Assembly (NCBI GenBank): GCA_022495005.1
Contig: JAGYXB010000437.1
Location: forward strand, 744,001-808,000
Direction: 5' to 3'
DNA length: 64,000 nt
From: Rhyacophila brunnea
Taxonomy: Eukaryota; Arthropoda; Insecta; Trichoptera; Rhyacophilidae
The translations under genes were made by a program, and so were the position numbers. Position 1 is the stretch's first letter. Each line of letters starts with the position of its first letter. This document shows, one piece after another, positions 11,241 through 22,149 of this stretch. The notes beneath the pieces were generated by a model, which was not told the DNA's origin, did not search any database, and saw only the letters and a program-made list of their open reading frames with translations.

Positions 11241-13854
11241 TCTGGGACATCTAATGTTTACTTTAATATTCTAGTTTGGCATATCTATCGCGGACAATAC
11301 AATGCGGACGATACAAGTTGGGACCTCTTAAACAAAGAATATCTCAGGAGTGACTTTCCATGACCTTTTTTGGCATTTACTAATACATGATTCCTATTGT
11401 ACTTAAAATATAAGGTCAAATCTCGAAGAAAAAAGTCTCACTCGCCATAGGACTCTACAAACTTTAAAAAAGATTGTCTAAACTAATAAAGTTAGCAAGA
11501 GTATCTCATAAAAACCGGAAACACATTTATGGCAAGTATCTCTAAGGCTTATTATATTTGTCTTGGTGATGGTCTTCGTTGAAAAGCATTTTCCGGTTGA
11601 ATAATAGGTAGTTTGTATAATATATTGTGTTTTGAACTGCAGCATATTATTCAGCGATGTTTTTCAAGATGGTGTCAAAAGCTAACTTAAATACAAGACT
11701 CCAGTTTCTACTAACGAAACGAGATATGATAAATGACTATTTACAAAGTTGATATTATGTCGTTATTTCGTCAGCCTATATGCATTTTCACATGACCAAA
11801 GTTAAGTTGGGTAAATGCCTGATAACCAATTCTCTTAAAAAATCCAGTATGATAAAAAGTACTACTGTATGTTAATGTTTGGTCATGTAGCGGAAATTAT
11901 GATTTACTTTACTTGACTCGCAAACAAATCTGTAAGTATTACAAAAACACAGAAAATTTTAAAGTAGGTACCTATTAAATAAACATCATGGAAAACCTTG
12001 AATATTACAATGTTTTTTCTTATTATGTAATAAGTTTAGTTTTTACAATTTGCTTAAAGCAATTTGAAGGTGTGACTAAAGTAAAGTATGTTGTATTCAC
12101 ATGAAAATTTTTTTATTCTAATAAAAAAAACGATGCTCTTTTCAAACAAAATTTTATTACAATATAAATAATGATTTTGGACTTGATCGGAAAGGTGAGT
12201 AATATGTAAAACTCATTATTAAAAATATACATTTTTATCATAATTGTTTTTTGTTACCATCTACTTATTTAATAAGGAGAATATTGCTAGATTTTGTTAA
12301 TATAATACCAAATTTTATAAAGTAGATAAAATGTAATTTTTATATACTCAGTAGGATTCCATTTTACTATAGTATTTTTTATTTTTATTGTCTCTATAAT
12401 TCCTTCTACAAATATACGCAAATAATAATAAGTGGTCAATATATTTTTAATGGTTCTACAGTCTGATGTGAATCGCGGCTGCCTCATAACAAAGTTGCTA
12501 AACATATTATATATTTACCTGTAATTGATGTTACGCACTTCATCTACCTTATAAAGTCCATGATTTGGGTCCAAACTTACAGTTTAAAACAACGTGTATA
12601 TCTGTCATATCTAGGATTAAAATAGGTGGTCCATTAAATTAAACTATTTTTTAAATTCAATTTATACTTTATTTACATTCGTATGGTTTTTGGTTGAAAA
12701 AGATTAGGCGAGGATCAATTTAATCGAATAGTACATAATTAAAGAAAATTATATAATAATTATTCATAATGAAATAAAACACTAAAATAACAACAGAACC
12801 CATGTGTGACATTGTTTATATGAACGATTTTGAGTGAGATTGCCTAAAAACCGTTTTAATAACAAAAATACTTTTTAATTAACTCACTTTACCTGTAAGC
12901 TCTAGGTATTACGTGGCCATTATCATAACTCATAGAAGTAGAGGCTTCGAGTGGTAAATCAAATAACATGTTGATTAATAATGAAAACAACTATTGGCAT
13001 AATAATTATAAAGTTGAATAAAAACGAATCACTCAAGATCGCTATCTCAAAATAAAACATTTGACATTTATTTGAGTCTTTGTTATCCCGAGAAATTCAT
13101 ATTGTCATATTGCGCAAGGTTAACTAGCTTCTTAGTTCTTTTAAGCTTTTAAAGTCACTTAAATACATGTTTCGGTGACTCCATATTTGTCATATTATAT
13201 TTTGAATCATATCAAACAATGCCAGCAAATTAAATACTTGTTTATTATTCATAGGTGGTATGCAAACTTCTTTATATACATGGGTATAGAATGATTAATT
13301 ATTGTTCAACTATTTGTGTAACCATAACCAGCCCTCATAACATTGAACTAATTTGATTCAATTATTTGCATTCATTTGATATACTTGATATAAACTGCAT
13401 ATAGTTTACATAAATAATAATATTTATAACATGAGATTACATACATTACATTGTATAACATAATAAATTTTTAATATGTAGAATCAATAAAATTACTTAC
13501 ATTTGAAATGATTATTATCATCTATTACGATATTATTATCATCACTTTACTGGGTATTGGAATTGTAAATAATTTATGAGGTGGTAGTAAAGTCTATTGC
13601 CAATACCTAACCATATTCATGTAAACATTTGTTCAATTTTTAATGTGTCTGATATATATACTTTTTGAATGTTATACATACAAATCCTTGCGAAATAATA
13701 CCTTAAAAGACAATATTAATTGAATATTTTTAAATAATAATTAAATTATATTATTTTATTCCATCACCGACTTCAAAGCACTTTTCAACCCTATTGCAAA
13801 AATAACACGTATAGGTCTCCTAAAATATTTACTAATCTTCATAAAATCTTTATG
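11241..13854. other. AT-rich stretch with no recognisable gene
   Basis: No supported gene or paired termini. The 72-codon minus frame at 12287-12505 shows no domain and has AT-driven composition. Confidence 0.6.
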
Positions 13855-14000
13855 GCGACCTTCGTAGTCCAATCAAGCCACTGTATTCTCAACCGAGAAT
13901 TTCGGATTCAATTCCTGTTTAGGACACAATACCTGTGATTTTCTCAAGCTTGGTTATTTCTGTTGTTGGATCACTGCTGCTACTACACTACTATAATTGG
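13855..14000 (+). mobile_element. SINE family B copy, diverged
   Basis: Begins GCGACCTTCGTAGTCCAATC, has a B-box-like GGATTCAATTCC and GGACACAATA, and continues into TTGTTGGATCACTGCTGCTACTACACTACT. This is the same order of blocks as the best family B copy at 31862. It is a tRNA-like, short, non-coding retroelement and is considerably mutated. Confidence 0.6.
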
Positions 14001-16379
14001 GTTTTGTAACCTATTCATTTATTTAGATTAACCATTAAGAAAAATACAATATATATTTTATATATATATAAATAAGACTCGATACTGCACGATTATTAAA
14101 CTTTACATTAAGCAGTGATGACAAACTTTGATTAACTGCCATATTTGCAATTATTGTTTTGGCTGTAATCAACGCACCTAGCATGTACCTACAACATACC
14201 ATAAAATAATAAAAATATAAACAATTTCTTAGTATATTGGTAATAATACACAATTGGTTTATAATACAACAGAGCATCGCAAGAGAGAGATAAAAAGAGC
14301 TTTGACTAATCATACAATATGACGTGGTCTTATTCGCTTTTTTGGATGCCTGATTTCGGGTTTATGTCACGCATTTTTATCTACGCAAAAATACACAACT
14401 TTCTATTAATTTTCTATGAGCTTTTACAATTTTATATGTTCAGAGCGTCATTCTATATAGTGTGAACTTATCAATGGCAAAGTCATAATATTAAGAGTTA
14501 CGTCGGTAAATCTGAACTGTGCAAATAAGTACCGTCAGTCTTCCGCTTTTCACTGTCTGATATTTCCGTTGAACTTAAAATACAAATATATTGAGGTAGC
14601 TAATTGGTTAAACTTTTTACCTTGAAGCAGATCCTAAGACAAGGTCTAAATTAAAAATTTATAATATGCAGTTTATATTAGCCATTATGGAAATAGTAAA
14701 ATGGTATTGAACTTAGTCGATAGAAACTAATAAAAAAATATAATTTTATGTTGTTTTTTATGATTTCGTGGAATTTTTATTTTTAAGTTGATACTTTCAA
14801 AATGTATTATGTACGTGATAGTCAATAAATTGCCAGGGTACCCAAACATTTTAACACTAGGGCCACATTAGGTAATCAATATATTTAAAAGAATTTTGAT
14901 TTCACATAATCTGAGGATTTCATTAATAAAAACAAAATAAATATACGTCACAATAATAATAAAAAAATATTTTTCTGGTTTACTAATATTCTTTTGATTT
15001 CTTATTTTATAATTTTCAATTATATATGAAACATTTGTTTTCGTTTATTTATAAATAGCGTCCTAGGGTCATGTAGACATATTCAACTGTTGTTAAAAAT
15101 ACCTGTTATTTTGGGATACTTCATTAATATTACATAATATGTTCTTAGTGAAAATAAAGATCTTCATTGACTTTCAATGTCTATTTCCGCTCCAATTGGC
15201 TATGAGCGACAAACGAAAACGTGCTCGAGAAATTAATTTTTTATTGGCTGCTAATGGAAACTAACCATAGGAATCAGTGTGAAATTTTTTTTTTCTAGCA
15301 CTGATATATCTCACGTTATTTACTATAAATTGTATGATTATGTGACTGTAACATTTAATGCACAACCTATAGTATTTTTTTATTATATATTTTTTTATAT
15401 AATGCATACTGCATAGTAATGTAGTAGGTTAATTCTTCTTCTTTACTGGTGAGACTCCACCTCTTGGGCGCTTTCAGGAAACCAACCACTCATCGGGGGT
15501 CTTCGGTTTCTGCCAGAGACTTTACCCTCCCTTCGCAACAAGCGCAAAATCGATCGATGTTATTGCAATGTTTACGTTATAAATAATATATTTATATATT
15601 ATGCGAAAATGTTTCTTGGGACACAGCAATGTTTTTAGCTTATTTCGTGGGTAGATAGATTAGAAATAAACATAACATATCTTCATTCAACAGTGCGGAG
15701 GCACGATATCCATTTCAAATGGGCCGAATTTAACTTTTAATTTTAGTACTAGAGACGTGAGTGTTACAAAGAAAAATATGAACTGTAAAAAATATTATCC
15801 ATTCATTATTATTCCAATCTAATATTAAATATTTAAAGTATAAAATATAAAATAATCATGATTATAAAAAAACAAAATCGAATAAAAAAATAATATTTCG
15901 ACATCACTGTTTGGTTTTTTTTTTTACTTTTTACCTTATCCTAAATTGTGTATATTATTATCTTGTTTAAAACTGATAAATCGAATTAAAGCATGTCGTG
16001 GAGACAATATTTATTATTTGAATATGAATGTCAAATAATCATTCAAAAATTCAATGATTGGGTACATAAATATATTCCTATATTATAACCCACAGTACAT
16101 TAGAATTTACAATGTTCGCTTATTGGGTGCAAATAATGTGTACAAAGTATTTCTTAGTCCACTGAGCTCATACAAAAAAATAAACGAGATTTTAATTTCT
16201 GACTATTTTATTTGTGTACCCTATATTCACTGTATCATCCAGGAATGTATAATGAAACATACATAATAATATGTAGGACTCATTCAATTCACGAAATATT
16301 AAACAAATGAACAGAAAACACTCATATCCGGAATATTAAACATCTTTTGTGGACAAACAAACTGATCAATTATCAAATA
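14001..16379. other. AT-rich stretch, one GC-richer scrap
   Basis: No supported gene. The minus frame 14035-14313 and the plus frame 16054-16266 have no recognisable domain. A GC-richer scrap at about 15440-15545, read on the minus strand, ends in an AAGAAGAAG run and may be the 3' tip of a non-LTR element, but it is too short to assign. Confidence 0.5.
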
Positions 16380-16830
16380 TTGTCTTGTAGTGTCATGCTC
16401 GTGGCCCCCACAAGAGGGGGCTGACAGGGCCCTAGCCTGCGGGCCTGTGCTCATGAGGAGACCGGCGAGGCGAGTCGACCAGATTCGTGAGATAAACATA
16501 CATTACAAATTTGCTATATTTAAAAAAAAAGTCACCTGTGGCGTTGTATTCCTTCACTAATATTTTTTTTTTAATTGTGTGGTAATTTTTAATTGTGTAT
16601 CAATACTCAAACAATCCCATAATTTGAAAATATGTATTAAAATATACAAAAAAAACACTAAATATAACTACAAATTAATTTTATCGCGTACCTACACCAT
16701 TTGAAAAATGCTACTGTAGAGCGTCACGCTGCCTTTATTCTTAGCGATAGGTAGGGGGGGCGCCAAAGATCCTAGCATGGGGGCCCGCTTTAGGATGTGG
16801 GGGTCATGGTCATACTCATTACAACTTGAC
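16380..16830. repeat. Two GC-rich repeat scraps in AT-rich DNA
   Basis: 16390-16490 and 16725-16815 both contain a G-run, a CCTAGC-TG-GGGCC-G motif and a GTCATG/GTCACG word, in contrast to the AT-rich DNA between them. They look like two relics of one repeat (possibly one element's ends) and have no coding content that I can support. The minus frames 16299-16499 and 16692-16907 are only by-products of the GC-rich sequence. Confidence 0.4.
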
Positions 16831-16847
16831 TGTGAACGTGAAAACAT

Positions 16848-17240
16848 GACTGTGAAACCAATCGCTTTGTATGGATCTGAAACCGGGAGCCTAATAAAAG
16901 AAGGCATTCATTCGAAAAAAAAATCTTGGAATAATACTTCTACTGGTTAAAGAAAATCAGAGGTGGTGCATCCTTAAGAATGCTGAGCTCAGTTGCTCGA
17001 AAATAGTAAGTGTCTTGAGGGCGCAAAGACTGAGATGGGTCGGTCACGTTGTTAGATGCGTTGGATCTAAACCTCTCCATAAAGTTTATGAAGGAACCTC
17101 AGTAGGCACTCGGGACATGTGACGCCCTTGGAAGAGATGAATGAATAACGTCAAAAAAGACGCAGATAGGCTGAAATTATTGTAATACGGTTATGCAGTT
17201 GACAAAGAATCTAAATTGTCTGTAGAAAAAGCTTAAGTAA
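16848..17240 (+). pseudogene. Non-LTR retrotransposon relic, C-terminal end of reverse-transcriptase polyprotein (RTE-like)
   Basis: With stops and frameshifts, the + strand reads PIALYGSET, then RAQRLRWVGHVVRC, then a KDADRLK-like end. These correspond to the YGSETW and LRWLGHVxRM signatures that close the reverse-transcriptase polyprotein in RTE-like non-LTR elements. It is a dead, 5'-truncated copy: only the last fifth or so of the frame remains. A DNA element (17278-17657) follows within 40 bp. Clade assignment is from motif memory and is tentative. Confidence 0.7.
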
Positions 17241-17277
17241 GAATATATACTAATTATTATTCTCTAGTTACAACACT

Positions 17278-17657
17278 GAAGGGTTTTTTGACAGAATCCC
17301 ATTTGTCAAAAATTGAGTCCAACTAACTAATAATGCAGATTTGTAGATGGCGTTAGGGAGCATATTTTGCTATTTTCACAATTTTTTGATAAAATATCAC
17401 ATGTCCGGAATATAAGGCCTTTGAAAAAACATTGTTTATGACAAAACACCAATTGTCAACAACAGTTTGCTGATAAAATCCCATTAATCAATGAATTTTG
17501 TGATTGTATTGAAAAACTAAAAATAATAGTTCCAAACGATAATAATATTAATACTAAAACGACAATCAAACTGGATGAAACAATATGCCCGTGAGAAAGT
17601 TTTTTCTCCTGAAAATTCGATAAATTTGACAAATGAGATTCTGTCAAAAAGCCCTTC
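17278..17657. mobile_element. Non-autonomous DNA element built of iterated TTGACA...TTGTCAA motifs
   Basis: The left end GAAGGGTTTTTTGACAGAAT is mirrored by the reverse complement of the right end, GAAGGGCTTTTTGACAGAAT; the match continues to about 32 bp. Inside, the motif GAYARAATnnCAnnTGTC recurs at about 17290, 17390, 17437 and 17470 with variation, and once more inverted at the right end. 380 bp, no coding capacity. No clear target duplication. The minus-strand frame 17456-17665 is a shadow of the right end. Confidence 0.75.
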
Positions 17658-18349
17658 CTATCCACACTATGAACTATGAGGGTAGATTTTAAGATAATTA
17701 TCTCTCCCTATTAGAGAGGATATGGTAATAAACAGATTATTAAAAAGCTTTTCAGAATTAAATACTTAACAATAATTATTTAAATTAATTGAATGTAAAT
17801 AACCGTCAATAAAGCGCTGGGTTAAAAAATATTCCGACCGTCTGGTTATTTACCGGTTCGCCACAATGCCGATGGTAATCACGTATCATTCAAAATAATT
17901 TCATTGACCAACAACAACACTTTTACTTGTAGGCACTAACTATTCGATCATCAATACTACGTGATTATTTTTGTATGACCCGAATGCTGATCTAAGTATA
18001 GTTTTTAGGCAACCGAAAAAAAGCTGCTATTGATTTCAACGCCATACTAAGATCGTCAGGGCTATATTATTTTTATCTTATAATTAATTATAGAGATGAT
18101 TGCGCGAGTAGAAAGGAAGATTTTTTTATATGCAGTAGAAAACAATGTATCCAACATTTTTTTTTTCAAATATATTTTGGCTATTGCTTATAATAAAATA
18201 CTGTATGCACATTAAAAGTTTTCTACTTTAGTTTTTTATATAAAAATATATCTGCGATTCATCATTGCGATAACACATAGAATATGTAAAAGCTCCATAC
18301 CATATTTTTTTTTTAATTCAAAAATGCTATTCGTAGATAAGTATTTTAG
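17658..18349. other. AT-rich stretch with no recognisable gene
   Basis: About 690 bp with no coding frame, paired termini or splice context that I could support. Confidence 0.6.
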
Positions 18350-18371
18350 TTTCAATTTCAATTTCAATTTT
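18350..18371 (-). repeat. Hexamer tail of the minus-strand LINE
   Basis: Three and a half TTTCAA units (TTGAAA on the minus strand) at the 3' end of the LINE at 18350-19093; probably its simple-sequence tail. Confidence 0.7.
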
Positions 18372-18583
18372 AATTTATTTTACATATTTTGGACATTACA
18401 AATTATAAGTTTAAGACGTTCACAACATGACATTTAGAAACAAATAAATATTATTAAAAAAGTATTATGTAATATTGTAATTATGCAATATTAAGTTATT
18501 CTATAGTATAAATGTATAAATACAAAAAATATGAAGTATATAGGTACAAGGAAGTACACCGGATGAGTTAAGCAGACCCTATT

Positions 18584-19090
18584 TTAAGAATTTATAAAAT
18601 AACGTCCACCTATACTCATTCTAACGTAGATGGAATATATCAAAGCAATTTGGTTGAACAGAGTTATTGCTCTACCAATTGGCATCACCAATGGCAGGTT
18701 AGTTCTGCTCCTCGGGAGAACAAACAACTGATGCTCCCGATTTCTAAGATAGTTATCAGGGACAATATTACCAAGAATGGCAGAGTTCTCATTCACACCA
18801 CGTATTAGTCGAAAAAAATACGTGGCCAAATATTGATATCTTCTAGCACTTAAACTACAGTATGTTAGCATACCTAAGAGAAAGTCAGTTGGATAAAGCC
18901 ACGGATAGTATCCATATAACCTCAAATAAAGGAGTCTCAAAAAATTCTTTTGAACTCGCTCCACCATAAGGTCATATTTCAACTGATGCGGGGCCCAAAC
19001 AATCGACCCACTCTCAAGCCGGCTTCTCACTAAGGAATTATAAAGAATTTTCAATACAGTAACATCCGAAAAGACTCGGGAAGTACGCAT
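18584..19090 (-). pseudogene. Reverse-transcriptase C-terminal fragment of non-LTR retrotransposon
   Basis: An uninterrupted 168-residue frame. It contains VLKILYNSLVRSRLESGSIVW near residue 13, then ERVQKNFLRLL, then SARRYQYLATYFFRLIRG and, near the end, RSRTNLPLVMPIGRAITLFN. These correspond to the thumb and C-terminal region of CR1/Jockey-like polyproteins (LxxLYxSLVRSxLEYxSxVW, RVQRKFLRF, RTNYGxxSPINRLCRLFN). Endonuclease and the catalytic reverse-transcriptase motifs are absent, so it is a 5'-truncated dead copy despite the open frame. The absence of stops suggests a younger insertion than the other LINE relics here. The clade within CR1/Jockey is not settled. Confidence 0.75.
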
Positions 19091-19240
19091 TATAAAAGAA
19101 AAGCATTATGTTAGATTTTTTTTAATAAACATCTTATAATATATTAATAAATATTATTTATGACGAGATCACTCGCAGAATAAAATGCATCCAAAGGCAC
19201 CCCTAAATAGTATTTTCAAAAATAACCTCCCACTATTATT

Positions 19241-19845
19241 TATAGTGGATCTTAAGAGTTACAAGTATAGTGAATTAGTATTCCAACGTCTTGTGAAATA
19301 GCACCTGTCCTGATCCAGATTTCTCTCTGATTAGCGACGGACAAACATCGAGAGCATCGACAGCTTCGAGTACCTGGGGCTACATATCACGGGAGATGGC
19401 ATTTTGCAGAAAAAGCTCGCTATCCAAATAGGAATGGCTGGAGCAACATTCAACTCGATGCGGAATATCTCGGACTCACGGTGGTATGACTTTAGGAGCA
19501 ACGAGGAGATAAGAGAACGCACCAAGCAGCCTCTCATCACGCTAAAAGTGAAGAGGCGACGTTGGACCTGGCTCGGCCACTTGCTGCGGATGCCAGAAGA
19601 GAACTCCAACCTGACTTGCCTGTTATTCAAGCCGACCGGATTTCCGCGTCCTGGAAGGCCGCTAAATACAATCTACAGAGTCTATACTGCGGAGCTACGG
19701 GATGCTGGTTTGACATGGAACGAAGCAAGAAAATTGGCGAGCGACAGGGATTCTTGGAAGCGCCGCGTGGTGTCCATATGCTCCAGTTAAGGGGCGGATA
19801 TGGCAAAAGAAGAAGAAGAAGGATTAGTATAGTGGATCTTAAGAG
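19241..19845 (+). mobile_element. 5'-truncated LINE flanked by 18-bp target-site duplication
   Basis: TATAGTGGATCTTAAGAG occurs at 19241-19258 and again at 19828-19845, enclosing 569 bp. The insert carries the C-terminal end of a reverse-transcriptase polyprotein and ends in an AAGAAGAAGAAG-type tail directly before the second copy of the duplication. Duplication, 5' truncation and simple-sequence 3' tail together are the signature of target-primed reverse transcription. The left boundary of the insert is not marked by a domain start. Confidence 0.9.
19323..19790 (+). pseudogene. C-terminal fragment of non-LTR polyprotein inside the 19.3-kb LINE
   Basis: Reading from about 19323 gives IESIDSFEYLGLHITGDG, followed by the open frame 19404-19790 with AGATFNSMRNI, KRRRWTWLGHLLRMPEEN, RPGRPLNTIYR, LTWNEARKLASDRDSWKRRV and a natural stop. 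This order matches the linker and C-terminus of many invertebrate LINEs (FxYLGS, ARxAFxxLxNIW, RRRWxWLGHxLRxP, GRPxxTWRR, LGLTWxEAxxxAxDRxxWR). About 40 residues expected between the NISDSRWYDFRSNEE part and the RRRWTW part appear shortened. All catalytic domains are missing. The minus frame 19331-19630 and the overlapping frames 19562-19909 and 19627-19914 are shadows. Confidence 0.8.
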
Positions 19846-19910
19846 ATCTTGGAGTACATTGTTTAAATATTGTGTGTTACCAGTGCTCTCGTATAAAAAA
19901 TACGAGTAAC
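19846..19910 (+). pseudogene. Possible second LINE scrap at the insertion site
   Basis: Immediately after the right target duplication, the + strand reads LFKYCVLPVLSY, resembling the (F/Y)NQCVLPVLTYGSETW signature of RTE-like polyproteins. If real, the 19.3-kb LINE inserted into an older LINE relic. Only about 20 residues are involved, so this is weak. Confidence 0.35.
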
Positions 19911-19934
19911 GCAACGTGTAATAGAAGGGTTTTT

Positions 19935-20110
19935 ATGGCGGCCCTCGTAGTTCAGTACATAAGGTACTGGTTTAGTATAATTATATGATTTTATCAAAAC
20001 TTGGGTGTTTATGTGACTGTTTCTTTTCTACTACCACAATAGGAACTTTATTTTACTACACTATCATGTAGAATCACTGAGACGCATGGTGTGTTGTAGT
20101 GCTTAAAAAA
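19935..20110 (+). mobile_element. SINE family B copy
   Basis: Begins GGCGGCCCTCGTAGTTCAGT, with the A-box-like TAGTTCAGTACATAAGGTACTGG, and ends with TGTTGTAGTGCTTAAAAAAA, matching the head and the 3' TGTTGTAGTGTTAAAAA of the 31862 copy. The B-box region is largely deleted. Non-coding and tRNA-derived by its head. Confidence 0.65.
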
Positions 20111-21154
20111 AGTATAATATCATATATCTTTTCTCTATATATAACACGGAGATACCACGACAGAAACCAATGGATAAAGAGGTAGACAAGAGTTCCCGTT
20201 GTGAAAGAGATTGTTAGGTAGATGAAATGGTAATGTGGTGGAAATGTCGCGATTGGACAATCGCTGGACGAATACCGTCAAGGAATACTACACGACCATA
20301 CACATTCACTAAAACCCGTTGGATCGTACTCTGCAAAATACTCTCTCATTGTGTATAAAAAACAGTGTGTACTCCTTTTAATCACAATATTATAATATTA
20401 TGCATGCAAAATAAGAAAAGCAAAAAAGAAAGTTTTAGACTCTTAGTAGTATTGTGATGAAAAGTGTATGCTGGATATAACGCTTATTTGTTAAGCATAC
20501 AAACAAGGGTCGAAATAGTTCAAAGAAAAAAGATATAGCTGCTGAAAAAATCTACGCATTCAGTGGTACCCATAAAACGTCTAAAAAGGTCGGACAAGTG
20601 GCCGCTGGATTGACAACATAGTTAATTTCTACAAATGAACGTTCAAATGCAATACACAATGCCATTAATAATAGAATTAATTTGGAAAAGCTTGCATCAA
20701 TTAGTTGGTGCAATATGCATTAGAATTTTCATATACTCTTCACATATATTAAACACGTTCTTTAGTTGTTTCCTTTAATAATTTATAGTCTTTGAATTAT
20801 GTGTAGCTTAAACGTACACATAAATCTAACGAGTCGATATTTAATCGGATAGATACAAATTGGATTGAAAACATAAAAAAAAACCACTTTTCTGCACATT
20901 TTGATATCAAAGAACTATTATATAACTATCGAACCTACATGATATTACTACACTACTGACATTACTAATATTAATAAAATTATTAAAATTATCATTATCT
21001 CTAAAATAAATATTAATATGTAGTACGATAATTATATTATTAGGTATATACTGAAGACCATGCATCAAATACATAACAATATATCATAATATGATAATAT
21101 GAATATGATGATCTGCATGTGATCAGAAACGTTTTAACAAAATTTTGAAGATAA
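20111..21154. other. Stretch with no recognisable gene
   Basis: 20140-20630 is less AT-rich than average and could hide an old transposon relic, but I could not match any frame to a family. The rest is AT-rich with no paired ends. Confidence 0.5.
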
Positions 21155-21255
21155 AAATTTGAAAACACCTCAGATATAATAATTATAATTATATAACTTA
21201 CCAAAAAAATCTTTTTCGAAAAGACGAGACGCCCGACGGGACTTGCTGGATGAAA
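21155..21255 (-). mobile_element. SINE family A partial copy, inverted relative to its neighbour
   Basis: Read on the minus strand: CCGTCGGGCGTCTCGTCTTTTCGAAAAAGATT then TATATCTGAGGTGTTTTCAA. These are the post-head and tail blocks of family A. It forms an inverted pair with the + copy at 21284. Confidence 0.6.
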
Positions 21256-21283
21256 GTTTTATCGCGTAAAAAACTACTAGTCA

Positions 21284-21475
21284 ATTTCGTCGTAATTAGA
21301 TAGGGTGCCCGTAGCTTGATTGTTAAAGCAAATTCGCGCAAATTCAATCATTCTCGTCGGGCGTCGTATTTTGTCTAGTACCTATATAATATATATTTGA
21401 GGTATTCTCAAATTATGTATGTTCAATATAAAGAATATTATATTTTCAAATCTTGTGATTATATAATATATCTTG
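21284..21475 (+). mobile_element. SINE family A copy
   Basis: The shared lead-in CGTCGTAATTAGATAGGGTG is followed by the tRNA-like A-box CCCGTAGCTTGATTGTTAAAGC, then GTCGGGCGTCGTATTTTGTC, TATTTGAGGTATTCTCAAATTA and the tail TTTTCAAATCTTGTGA. The same blocks recur at 34.9, 35.3-35.8, 43.96 and 63.2 kb. Non-coding. Confidence 0.65.
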
Positions 21476-21769
21476 TAGTAATAGTTTCTTAAACTAAATT
21501 TTTATAGATGTAATAAAAATAGTATTGTTATTCGTTTTTTAAAATTTGAATATTTTTATACAATTAAATGGTTTTTATTATAGACAATAAATACAATCTA
21601 TGAATAAATTTAACCAAACAATTGAAAAATGTATCTATAACATAAATTATGCATCCTATTATAGAGTTTTATTCTGTGGCAATTGTATTATCGTGTGATG
21701 ATATAACAAATGATATATAAATATTCATTTAGGTTATTTATATAAAAAAAAGATAAACAAATATTTTAC
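21476..21769. other. AT-rich sequence upstream of the promoter-like island
   Basis: No feature supported. The composition changes sharply at about 21770, where the GC-rich island begins. Confidence 0.5.
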
Positions 21770-22142
21770 CTCCGCCGGTGTAATGTTTAATTAGCCATGC
21801 ATGGCATCAGATTACCTGAGAAGTGTTCGATATTTAAATCCGCTAATCACAGTCTCCAAGGTCTCGAGTATTTTGCGCGGGAAACGCGACCATCCCCCAC
21901 TCCGGGCGTCGTCGCGTGTCGTGAGATGTGGTGATGTGAGGCTTCTCAGCAGATCCTCCGCCGGCTCATCACCAGTCTGTGCCAAACCTCCCGATCCTCC
22001 GCTCGCGTGCAACGGTTAGATAATAGCTCACTCCGCGATAAGTGCAAGGTACTATAATAGCTAAGTGCAAGGTGGTTCGTGTACTTGTGCAACTAGCGAT
22101 AAGCGACTCTGTTCGCTTCTAACGGTTTTTAGGCTGTCCAAG
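21770..22142 (+). promoter_or_regulatory. GC-rich island: probable promoter and 5' untranslated first exon
   Basis: In a window otherwise made of AT-rich DNA, about 370 bp is rich in CG dinucleotides (GGGCGTCGTCGCGTGTCGTGAG, GATCCTCCGCCGG) and ends in the donor CCAAG|GTGAGA at 22142/22143. A TATTTAAA-type box lies at about 21830. The transcription start is not fixed; it probably lies between about 21860 and 21990. No long reading frame continues to the donor: the 72-codon frame 21801-22019 stops 120 bp before it, which suggests an untranslated exon. The + orientation follows from the donor and fits the coding exon at 63.88 kb. It could equally be a first exon of a non-coding transcript. Confidence 0.6.
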
Positions 22143-22149
22143 GTGAGAA
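22039..22149 (+). other. Three successive candidate splice donors in the first exon
   Basis: TAAGTGCAAGGT occurs twice (22039-22050 and 22062-22073), giving GCAAG|GTACTA and GCAAG|GTGGTT. A third, CCAAG|GTGAGA, follows at 22142/22143 and fits the donor consensus best. The first two may be cryptic or alternative donors created by a short duplication. Confidence 0.45.

Larger units (their letters stand above)
18350..19093 (-). mobile_element. 5'-truncated non-LTR retrotransposon with hexamer 3' tail
   Basis: The element runs right to left. Its coding relic (18584-19090) is followed by a 3' untranslated part that ends at 18350-18371 in tandem TTGAAA units (read on the minus strand). Short tandem tails in place of poly(A) are typical of several non-LTR clades. 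The 5' boundary is uncertain, because the similarity I can recognise stops near 19093, just left of the LINE insertion at 19259. Confidence 0.65.

Noticed and set aside
14035..14313. 92-codon minus-strand frame
   Set aside because: Hydrophobic AT-driven residues, ends in translated (TA)n sequence; no motif.
15440..15545. GC-richer scrap as a LINE 3' end
   Set aside because: Only an AAGAAG-like tail on the minus strand supports it; no polyprotein motif is readable.
21801..22019. 72-codon frame (MASDYLRSVRY...) inside the promoter-like island
   Set aside because: It stops well before the donor and its residues (Ser/Pro/Arg-rich) follow from GC-rich non-coding sequence; better read as 5' untranslated sequence.
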